Part shown: in pieces, positions 1 to 5,549 of the stretch
Position numbering within the stretch: position 1 is the stretch's first letter
Layout of the letters: every line of letters starts with the position of its first letter
NCBI GenBank assembly: GCA_039818165.1
Contig: JBCBUL010000054.1
Location: 1-7,743 of the forward strand
Reading direction: 5' to 3'
Source: UBA5336 sp039818165
GTDB lineage: Bacteria > Pseudomonadota > Alphaproteobacteria > Caulobacterales > Hyphomonadaceae
DNA: 7,743 nt
Position numbers and translations under genes: made by a program
The notes under the pieces: generated by a model
Told to the model about the DNA's origin: nothing
Seen by the model: only the letters and a program-made list of their open reading frames with translations
Databases searched by the model: none

Positions 1-1
1 C

Positions 2-565
2 GCGCTGATGCTAACACGGTTCAGGAGGAAAGACGGTGTCGTCATCGGCGCGTTCAACTGGCTCTACCGCCACAGGCCGGCAGCGCGCTTCAAGGGCCGA
101 CAAGCCTATGATCCATTCTTCTACCCGCTCGATTCCATCCGGGAATGGAACAAACTTTACGGGCGCCGGGGATTTCACCAACACCAAAGCCTGATCCCAC
201 CTGAGGCTGGCCGCGAGGGAATCGCGGAAATGCTCAAGGCCATTTCCAAGAGCGGTCAGGGCTCATTCTTGGCCGTGTTGAAAGTTCACGGCACAGAGGC
301 TTCACCGGGAGTGATGTCATTTTGCCGGGAGGGTGTCTCTCTGGCGCTTGATTTCGCCCATCGCGGCAAAAAAACCCTCAAGCTGCTCGACACTCTGGAT
401 CAAATCACAGCATCCCACGGGGGTCGACTTTATCCGGCCAAGGATGGACGCATGTCTCCTGAATTCTTCCAGTCTTCCTATCCACGCTGGGGCGATCTGG
501 AACGCCTTCGGGATCCGGCGTTCTCGTCCTCTTTCTGGCGGCGTGTGACCCAGGAGTCCGCATGA
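2..565 (+). CDS. dprE1: DprE1-type FAD-dependent decaprenylphosphoryl-ribose 2'-oxidase, C-terminal part (5' end cut by window)
   Basis: The reading frame is open to the left edge, so the ATG at 8 is probably internal and the FAD-binding domain lies outside. What is visible is the C-terminal substrate/cap region, about 187 residues of a family usually near 460. Numbering from the ATG at 8, a YDPFFYPLDSI stretch is followed by YGRRGFHQHQ (51-60). Its two Gln match, from memory, Q334 and Q336 of M. tuberculosis DprE1. SFLAVLK (86-92) follows, then GGRLYPAKDGR (138-148), whose Lys145 corresponds to catalytic-site K418. In this family the enzyme oxidises the 2'-OH of polyprenyl-phosphoryl-beta-D-ribose to the keto intermediate. 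At the position of mycobacterial Cys387 this protein has Ala113 (codon 344-346). The gene overlaps the next by 4 nt, the usual dprE1-dprE2 pairing. A generic aldonolactone-oxidase-family enzyme is the alternative, but the partner gene argues against it. Confidence 0.88.
   Translation, partial: ALMLTRFRRKDGVVIGAFNWLYRHRPAARFKGRQAYDPFFYPLDSIREWNKLYGRRGFHQHQSLIPPEAGREGIAEMLKAISKSGQGSFLAVLKVHGTEASPGVMSFCREGVSLALDFAHRGKKTLKLLDTLDQITASHGGRLYPAKDGRMSPEFFQSSYPRWGDLERLRDPAFSSSFWRRVTQESA
552..556 (+). promoter_or_regulatory. Shine-Dalgarno site for dprE2
   Basis: AGGAG lies inside the end of the dprE1 reading frame, 5 nt before the ATG at 562. Together with the ATGA overlap this fixes the dprE2 start and suggests translational coupling. 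Confidence 0.75.
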
Positions 566-1311
566 AAACCATCCTCATTCTCGGGGCAACATCGGCCGTT
601 GCACAGGCCTTTGCGCGCCTGAAAGCCAGCGAGGGCGGCGTGAACTTCGTCCTGGCCGGTCGCAACCGCGAAGCCCTAGAGCGCGTGGCGGCGGATCTGA
701 CAGCGCGCGGGGCGGAGGCTGCGGAAATCGTGGCTGGCGATATCGGCGCTTCTGACGCTGTGCCAGGCCTCATGGAGGCCGCCTCAAAACCATTTGGACC
801 GCCTGATGAAGTGTTGCTCGCCTATGGCGTACTCGGCGACCAAACGGACCAACAGGCCGATCCCGTCGCGCTGGCTCAGCTCATGGAGGTCAACCTCGTC
901 TCAGCCACACTCTGGAGTGAACTCACCCTGGCGGCGTTCGAAGCGCGCGGGTCCGGCAAGCTGGCCATTCTGGGTTCCGTTGCCGGGGATCGGGGTCGCC
1001 AGAGCAATTACCTCTACGGCGCCACCAAGGGCGCGCTGGAGCGCATCGCAGAGGGGATGGCCCACCGTACCGCGGCCCACAAGGACATTACAGTCACGCT
1101 GGTGAAGCCCGGCTTCATCGACACGCCGATGACCGACCATATCGAAGGCAAGGGCGGCCCACTCTGGGCCTCGCCGGAGGATGTGGCTGGGATTACCGCC
1201 AAGGCCATGGAAAAAGGACGCAGCCGCGTCTACGCACCATGGTTCTGGCGATACATCCTGCTCATCATTCGCACCCTACCCGTCCCAATCATGCACCGCA
1301 CGAAGCTTTAG
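562..1311 (+). CDS. dprE2: DprE2-type short-chain reductase (decaprenylphosphoryl-2-keto-erythro-pentose reductase)
   Basis: A 249-residue classical short-chain dehydrogenase/reductase, close in length to M. tuberculosis DprE2 (about 254). The nucleotide-binding loop is GATSAVA (8-14), followed by AGR at 32-34 and Asp60 after strand 3. The usual NNAG is replaced by AYG at 87-89. Catalytic residues are Ser139 (LGSVAGDRG), Tyr152 and Lys156 (YGATK), with Asn111 as the fourth member; VKPGFIDTPM (181-190) is the normal PG motif. The hydrophobic C-terminal end (YILLIIRTLPVPI, 231-243) could lie against the membrane, as suits a polyprenyl-linked substrate. In the family the enzyme reduces the keto intermediate made by DprE1 with NADH, giving polyprenyl-phosphoryl-D-arabinose. 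The call depends strongly on the adjoining dprE1; alone, it could only be called an SDR. Confidence 0.85.
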   Translation: MKTILILGATSAVAQAFARLKASEGGVNFVLAGRNREALERVAADLTARGAEAAEIVAGDIGASDAVPGLMEAASKPFGPPDEVLLAYGVLGDQTDQQADPVALAQLMEVNLVSATLWSELTLAAFEARGSGKLAILGSVAGDRGRQSNYLYGATKGALERIAEGMAHRTAAHKDITVTLVKPGFIDTPMTDHIEGKGGPLWASPEDVAGITAKAMEKGRSRVYAPWFWRYILLIIRTLPVPIMHRTKL

Positions 1312-1317
1312 GCCGCC

Positions 1318-1344
1318 GGGCTGCGCCTGCCACAGCCCAGGCGC
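1318..1344 (+). other. Two overlapping, mutually exclusive hairpins downstream of dprE2
   Basis: Two perfect inverted repeats interlock here. GGGCTG (1318-1323) pairs with CAGCCC (1333-1338) around a 9-nt loop, and GCGCCTG (1323-1329) pairs with CAGGCGC (1338-1344) around an 8-nt loop. They share bases, so only one can form at a time. No T-run follows, so this is not a standard intrinsic terminator. It could slow or end transcription after dprE2, protect the mRNA 3' end, or be chance in GC-rich sequence. Confidence 0.35.
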
Positions 1345-1368
1345 CGTAGCTCATGACTGGACTTTGAG

Positions 1369-1396
1369 TTGCAGGCCGGGAGCGGGCTGATATTTT
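1369..1396 (+). promoter_or_regulatory. Candidate sigma70-type promoter for the methyltransferase gene
   Basis: TTGCAG (1369-1374) and TATTTT (1391-1396) are separated by 16 nt and lie just upstream of the methyltransferase start, within the only sizeable gap of the window (1312-1423). The match is moderate, and alphaproteobacterial -10 boxes are loose, so this is a suggestion only. The 28 nt from the -10 box to the ATG at 1424 would allow only a short leader. Confidence 0.25.
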
Positions 1397-1423
1397 CCAG
1401 AGGTATCGCGAAGGTGGGATCGC

Positions 1424-2392
1424 ATGAAAACTTCTCAAATCGGTGAGGCGCAGTCGTCAAAAGTCGAGCTGGACTTTCCGCCCGAGCTTGACGTCCGTTT
1501 CTACCGCGGGCGCAACCCAAATATGTCCGGCTGGACCGACGAACAGGTCACCAAACACTTTGTGGATCATGGACAGTCGGAAGGTCGCATCGGGTCGGTG
1601 GGCGCCACTCGCAGACACTGGATGACAGCCTTTCCCGAAACGCTCCACGCGCTCGAAATCGGGCCATTTTGCAATCCCTTCCTGCGGGGGTCCAATATCA
1701 AGTACCTTGACCTCATGGACAGCGAGGGCCTTCAAGCGAGGTGGGACGCTGTAGAGCGCCATGAGCCCCGCACCGCACCGCCAATCCACTTCGTGTCCCC
1801 AACGGGCGACCTCTCAATGGTCGACGAAGTCTTTGATCTTGTTTTCAGTTCCCATTGCATTGAACACCAGATTGACCTGGTGGCGCATTTGCGCGGCGTC
1901 AGCGAAACTCTGCAGCCAGATGGCGTGTACTTCCTCTTTATTCCCGACAAACGATACTGCTTCGATCACTTCCTTCCGGAAACGACGATTGCAGATGTTC
2001 TGGACGCCGTTGGCCGACCGAGGGACAGGCACACGCTTCGGGACGTCATCCTTCACCGGGCGAAGACAACGCACAATCAGGTCGCCCGCCACTGGCAAGG
2101 TGATCACGCCGATCCGGGCTATGGGACCGATAATGCCAACCGGGTCGCCCGGGCATTGTCAGCATACCTCTACGGCGAATTCGTTGATATGCACGCATGG
2201 CAGTTTATCCCAGAGCGGTTCCGCTCAATCGCCGAGACGCTTTTTCAGCTCGGACTGACGGATCTCCAGCCGACACGGGTTTACAATACACCGCGAGACC
2301 GCGCAGAATTTGTAGCCGTGCTCAAAAAGACCAGCACGCGCGTCACCCCCCAAGCTGAACAGCTGCTCGCCCTGCGCTACGAGGCAAAGTAA
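1424..2392 (+). CDS. Class I SAM-dependent methyltransferase with N-terminal HG..EGR module
   Basis: A 322-residue protein in two parts. Residues about 18-58 form a short module, FYRGRNPNMSGW, then KHFVDHG..EGR. Its pattern resembles the 'FY..RNPD ... HY..HG..EGR' unit that recurs at the N-terminus of proteins in alphaproteobacterial surface-polysaccharide clusters. Residues about 74-180 are a methyltransferase type 11-like Rossmann core. Motif I is degenerate (LEIGPFCNPF, 77-86), YLDL is at 94-97, FDLVFSSHCIEH at 137-148 fits the post-II region, and LQPDGVYFLFIPD at 163-175 follows. The C-terminal half (181-300) is rich in His and Arg and ends the fold with FVAVLKK. An AAGGTGGG-like ribosome site precedes the ATG. 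The substrate is unknown; a sugar or polysaccharide of this locus is the natural guess. It is separated from dprE2 by 112 bp and may be independently expressed. Confidence 0.75.
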   Translation: MKTSQIGEAQSSKVELDFPPELDVRFYRGRNPNMSGWTDEQVTKHFVDHGQSEGRIGSVGATRRHWMTAFPETLHALEIGPFCNPFLRGSNIKYLDLMDSEGLQARWDAVERHEPRTAPPIHFVSPTGDLSMVDEVFDLVFSSHCIEHQIDLVAHLRGVSETLQPDGVYFLFIPDKRYCFDHFLPETTIADVLDAVGRPRDRHTLRDVILHRAKTTHNQVARHWQGDHADPGYGTDNANRVARALSAYLYGEFVDMHAWQFIPERFRSIAETLFQLGLTDLQPTRVYNTPRDRAEFVAVLKKTSTRVTPQAEQLLALRYEAK

Positions 2393-2420
2393 CGGGGGCG
2401 AGTGCACAAACCCAGCGGAC

Positions 2421-2963
2421 CTAGGATGCGGGTAGAATTGGCGCCGCAACGGCGACCCAACTGCCCCACTCAGAGCTAGTATCAATAACCCTGACCCGCA
2501 GCTCGTTGGTGTCAGCGCAATGGTTCAGCGAAATCGGGGTCAGCGCCCAATTCGACCCGGCTTCGATTTCGACCAGAGCCGCCGTTTCGCCGCAGATCGC
2601 TTCCAGACCCAGCCCGTCCACGGTTGGGCCAGAAGCGACGGGCATCAACAGTTCCTGCGCGTCTTCCACGAGAGCGATGGTGAATTCAGCGGACCCGATC
2701 GTGGCATCGCCGCTTGCGCCATAGCTTCCAACGATTTGCTGAATATCGCCGTTTTCTGGCGCTGACTCTGGAAAGAACCCATTGGCGACAAAGCCGTCGA
2801 GCTGAACGATTTCTATCGGCATGACAGACCCGTTCTGAGTGGGGGCGGGTGGTGCCGCAGCGTCCGCGACAGCTGCCTGTTCCGGCGGATTGTTCACCGC
2901 GCCGGGTCCACACGCAGTCAGCGCAACAACAATTCCACCTACGAGCCAACGAGCTTTACGCAT
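2421..2963 (-). CDS. Small secreted lipoprotein of unknown function
   Basis: 180 residues. The N-terminus is a lipoprotein signal: MRKAR, a hydrophobic stretch, then lipobox LTAC with Cys18 as the lipidation site, followed by Gly-Pro. An Ala/Pro-rich linker (20-45) leads to a mostly acidic domain with two cysteines, C124 and C149, that could form a disulfide in the periplasm. The mature protein has no motif I recognise; the pattern of short strands (IEIVQLDGF, AEFTIALVE, ELRVRVID) suggests a beta-rich fold. Its ATG overlaps the end of the glycosyltransferase-like gene by 8 nt, so the two are probably coupled. It is the last gene of the leftward group. A partner or acceptor role for the upstream GT-C enzyme is possible but unsupported. 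It is a confident gene with unknown function. Confidence 0.8.
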   Translation of the reverse strand: MRKARWLVGGIVVALTACGPGAVNNPPEQAAVADAAAPPAPTQNGSVMPIEIVQLDGFVANGFFPESAPENGDIQQIVGSYGASGDATIGSAEFTIALVEDAQELLMPVASGPTVDGLGLEAICGETAALVEIEAGSNWALTPISLNHCADTNELRVRVIDTSSEWGSWVAVAAPILPAS

Positions 2964-4455
2964 AAAGATACACTCCTAAAATCGCTTGCATGAGACACAT
3001 GATCACGAATATGGGCAATTTGATGCCGTCAAATCGATCTATCGCGAGAACTCCTATCGCTGACAATAGTGGCCACGCGAGATAACTGCCGTGATGGGGG
3101 AGCGTTGAGCCGCCCTCAAACAAGAGCAGTATCCAAGCCACCCTCTCAAACACGAATACGCCGATCAGTGGTCCACTGCCTTTGAGCAAAAAGAACAGCG
3201 GTACCGTCAACATGGCGAGCGTCAGCGCGCCGAGGGCCATGGGAAAATTGAAGAAGGCATCGCCACGCATATTCTGTTTCGTGAATTCAGCAGTGCCAAA
3301 AACCGATGGCGGCAGTTTGAAGATACGGTCTGCATTCTTGACGCGGGCATCCGTCCAACTTTCGAGTGTCAGGCGCCCGTACTCATCTAGGAGGGTTCCC
3401 TCCGTGGAGCGGTCGTCAATATCGATGACCCCAGCCAGGTGCCATTTCGCCAGCCGGTTTCCAGGCGGGTCAAAAAACTGTTGATACGCTATCCAGGGTG
3501 CGTAAAGCGCTCCCGCCGTTACTGCAGCCACAGCGACGCTACGCAGACCACCCGCACGCCTTGTTATCAAAACGGCCAGGCCAAAACCGAGAATGGCAAA
3601 AGCGCTGGCGCCATGGGCCAGCATGGCCAGTGCAACGGCAGCGCCTCCCATTGCATGGGGAAGGAGAATATGCCCGCCAAAACGGTCCCGGCGCAGATAA
3701 ATCTGAGCACTGCTGCACAGCAGAGCAGCTGCCAGGAACTTCGGCCAGACATAGACGCTGTTCTGAATGAAAAACGGCGACAGCGCGAGAAGGATCGTTC
3801 CAGCAAGTGCGGCGGTAAAGCTGCCACCGCGCGAACGTATCAGAGCCCAACATGCGGGCAAACAGAGACACTGAAACGCAGTCGCCAGGCCTTGATAGAC
3901 CGAATTCGAGCGCATCGGCACAATCTCGAACACTAGGAACATGCCGGACTGAAGCGGTGGCCGGTCGCTCGACAGCCAGTCACCATGAAGCGGGCTAGGT
4001 ATGCGCGCGGCCTGGATGGCTTCAGCAAACTCGAACGGAATCACATTGTCGCCCGGCCGGGTGAACCCCCATGCGTTGGCGATCCGTGTGGTCAGCGGAT
4101 GATTCGCCAAGGCAGGATCAGAGCCGAGCACCGCAAGGACAAGGAACACCAATCCGAACGCCATGGTCGCAATGGGAATAGCAAGGGCTATGTCGTCGGG
4201 ATCCCGATCTCGAAGGCTGAGGACCAGACCAGCCAAGAGGCCCACAAGCACGGCCGCCTTGAATAACCAGCCTGCCCAAAGACTTAAGAAGCTGATCCAG
4301 AACATCAGGAGGCCCACCAGCGCCAGGCCGATAATGGCGTAGGCCAAGGCCACGTCCGGTGTCGTGGATAGACGACCCCGGATTTGCGACGCTGCCACCC
4401 AAAGCGCCAGCATAACGACGCTGTAGTGGAAAACGATCAGGACAATGTCCAACAC
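2956..4455 (-). CDS. Polytopic GT-C-like membrane glycosyltransferase (sugar unknown; candidate arabinosyltransferase)
   Basis: About 499 residues with some 11-13 hydrophobic segments, the general build of polyprenyl-phosphate-sugar-dependent GT-C enzymes. Numbered from the upstream GTG at 4476, a long non-membrane stretch (about 120-175) holds NVIPFEFAEAI (144-154) and GDWLSSDRPPLQSG (165-178). These resemble the 'G-DWL...PPL' element of ArnT/PMT-like proteins. Further landmarks are VYVWPK (241-246), LAHGAS (286-291), PPGNRLAKWHLAG (337-349), an extended loop (about 335-410) and HHGSY (460-464). I chose GTG at 4455 because AGGGAG lies 7 nt before it; the longer frame from 4476 has no such site. 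No characterised homologue is recognised. The neighbours dprE1/dprE2 and GtrA make a lipid-linked pentose a reasonable donor, which is inference. GtrB-like or other O-antigen-modifying GT-C enzymes remain possible. Confidence 0.7.
   Translation of the reverse strand: MLDIVLIVFHYSVVMLALWVAASQIRGRLSTTPDVALAYAIIGLALVGLLMFWISFLSLWAGWLFKAAVLVGLLAGLVLSLRDRDPDDIALAIPIATMAFGLVFLVLAVLGSDPALANHPLTTRIANAWGFTRPGDNVIPFEFAEAIQAARIPSPLHGDWLSSDRPPLQSGMFLVFEIVPMRSNSVYQGLATAFQCLCLPACWALIRSRGGSFTAALAGTILLALSPFFIQNSVYVWPKFLAAALLCSSAQIYLRRDRFGGHILLPHAMGGAAVALAMLAHGASAFAILGFGLAVLITRRAGGLRSVAVAAVTAGALYAPWIAYQQFFDPPGNRLAKWHLAGVIDIDDRSTEGTLLDEYGRLTLESWTDARVKNADRIFKLPPSVFGTAEFTKQNMRGDAFFNFPMALGALTLAMLTVPLFFLLKGSGPLIGVFVFERVAWILLLFEGGSTLPHHGSYLAWPLLSAIGVLAIDRFDGIKLPIFVIMCLMQAILGVYLYA
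2973..2977 (-). promoter_or_regulatory. Shine-Dalgarno site for the lipoprotein gene
   Basis: On the minus strand AGGAG sits 9 nt before the ATG at 2963, inside the coding end of the upstream gene. This strong site supports the chosen start and shows that the lipoprotein is translated in its own right. Confidence 0.75.
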
Positions 4456-4462
4456 CCGCGCT

Positions 4463-4468
4463 CTCCCT
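4463..4468 (-). promoter_or_regulatory. Shine-Dalgarno site deciding the GTG start of the GT-C-like gene
   Basis: Minus-strand AGGGAG lies 7 nt upstream of GTG at 4455. This favours that start over GTG at 4476, which lies upstream of this site and has only poor purine-rich sequence before it. Confidence 0.55.
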
Positions 4469-4521
4469 CTCAGCACTCACCGGCGGCGCTAATCGACTAA
4501 GATGCTGACGGCGCAGGAAAA

Positions 4522-5142
4522 TCAACCGCCACAGACAGGTATTGCTGCGGCGCCTGCGCCGATAAGCGCAAAGATAAGTGGGCGAACCCAACCGGCAAGC
4601 AGCGTGCCGAGATAGAAGTCCCGGCGGCTGATGTTGAAATAGGCTGCGCCAAGGCAGGCGCCCGCACTGGGTATGACAGGCATGACCCGGGTCACGATCG
4701 CGAACTTCAATCCGTTGCGGCGCGCCAGGCCCGCCAATTGGTTTAGTCTTGGAAACGGCTCCAGCCGGGCCTCAAGGGCGCGGTCGGTCCGCTCACGGGA
4801 TACCTCGAACAAGATGGCACTGGACATCACCAGCGCACCGAACTGTACGACTCCCGCCATCGGCCCCAGAAAATAGCTTGCGATCAACAGGGTGGAGGTC
4901 CCCAGGGGCGCCAGGGTGAGAAAGACGCACGCCGACCAGATGAATAATGCCAGGAACGCCAGGCCTGCATGGTCTCTTGCGAACGTCTCCGCCGCGCCAA
5001 GCCAAGCGCAGAGATCGGGGCGATTTGCCAAAACCCACACCGCGGCGCCGATACCTGTCACCAAAACCACCAGCACGCCGATGCGCACGGCGCGGACTTG
5101 CACCATGGCCAGGGCCGCATCACGCCAGCCTGCCCCCGCCAT
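4522..5142 (-). CDS. VTT/DedA-like (TVP38/TMEM64-type) membrane protein
   Basis: 206 residues from ATG at 5142. Hydrophobic segments lie at about 18-39, 60-78, 80-95 and 98-111, with a further pair near the C-terminus (168-200). Diagnostic VTT-type features are the re-entrant stretch APLGTSTLLIASYFLGP (78-94) and TRVMPVIPSAGACLG (151-165), which carries the conserved Arg-x-x-Pro-x-x-Pro pattern, followed by FYLGTLLAGWVRPLIF. The start is placed at the TGATG overlap with the GtrA stop, with AAGG 8 nt upstream. The frame runs on to an ATG at 5247, but those 35 residues would lie over GtrA codons and look like shadow sequence. DedA-superfamily members include polyprenyl-phosphate translocases (UptA) and lipid scramblases. 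Here a role in recycling polyprenyl phosphate after sugar transfer is inferred from the neighbours. Confidence 0.75.
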   Translation of the reverse strand: MAGAGWRDAALAMVQVRAVRIGVLVVLVTGIGAAVWVLANRPDLCAWLGAAETFARDHAGLAFLALFIWSACVFLTLAPLGTSTLLIASYFLGPMAGVVQFGALVMSSAILFEVSRERTDRALEARLEPFPRLNQLAGLARRNGLKFAIVTRVMPVIPSAGACLGAAYFNISRRDFYLGTLLAGWVRPLIFALIGAGAAAIPVCGG

Positions 5143-5549
5143 CAAGCCGACCTTGATCCGCCGAAGGAAAAATATTTGTGGCCCAGATAGCTCGTGATGA
5201 CCGGGCTCAGCACACCGATTGTGTGGGCGACCAGCTTCGGCTCCCAAGTCCAGCCAATGGCCGGAAGAATATAGAGGACCAAGCCCATGCTGACGGCCCA
5301 GACCTGAACCAGAGCCACACCATTGACGATGGCGAACTTCACCAATTCCTTGCCGGCGCCATCTCCACTTTCTTCAAACACCCAGATGCGCATCAGGATG
5401 AAAGCTGTGAGCATCCCGATAAGGTAAGCGACTACGATGGCAAGCTGATAGCCCATCACAAAGCTGAGCGCCCAACGCGAGGCAATGTTCACGCCCGCAG
5501 CACCGCCACCCACGAGCACAAAGCGCACAAACCGCAATCGCTCGTCCAT
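5142..5549 (-). CDS. GtrA family membrane protein
   Basis: 135 residues with four hydrophobic helices (about 10-29, 36-54, 69-96, 104-125), the standard GtrA architecture and length. Typical motifs are RFVLVGGGAAGVN (9-21), the helix-2 end GMLTAFILMRIWVFE (45-59) and the helix-4 end SYLGHKYFSFGG (120-131). GtrA proteins act with polyprenyl-phosphate-linked sugars. Some are proposed flippases in O-antigen glucosylation, and the mycobacterial member Rv3789, next to dprE1, is linked to arabinan assembly. The gene starts at TAATG, overlapping the preceding oxidoreductase stop by 1 nt, and ends at TGATG, overlapping the VTT gene by 1 nt, so it is tightly coupled on both sides. No strong ribosome site precedes it, which fits translation by re-initiation. 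Which sugar it handles cannot be read from sequence. Confidence 0.88.
   Translation of the reverse strand: MDERLRFVRFVLVGGGAAGVNIASRWALSFVMGYQLAIVVAYLIGMLTAFILMRIWVFEESGDGAGKELVKFAIVNGVALVQVWAVSMGLVLYILPAIGWTWEPKLVAHTIGVLSPVITSYLGHKYFSFGGSRSA

Noticed and set aside
405..773. 122-codon minus-strand frame across the dprE1/dprE2 junction
   Set aside because: It is Arg/Ala/Pro-rich shadow sequence opposite two conserved enzymes.
2393..2420. Possible bidirectional terminator between the convergent genes
   Set aside because: The 28-nt gap contains no stem-loop and no T- or A-run, so I cannot support a terminator there.
3439..3936. 165-codon plus-strand open frame opposite the GT-C gene
   Set aside because: The translation is low-complexity and has no hydrophobic or motif structure. 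It lies antisense to a convincing membrane protein, and open shadow frames are common at this GC content.
4456..4521. Possible promoter or attenuator in the 66-bp gap before the GT-C gene
   Set aside because: Only 5-bp CAGCA/TGCTG complementarity and a GCGCCG direct repeat are visible, and no convincing -35/-10 pair is present; the gap probably just carries the ribosome site.
4118..4591. 157-codon minus-strand frame overlapping the GT-C N-terminus and the VTT C-terminus
   Set aside because: It reads the same DNA in a different frame and gives an Arg/Ser/Pro-rich sequence without domain features. The two overlapped genes have clear family signals, so a frameshift or fusion is not needed.
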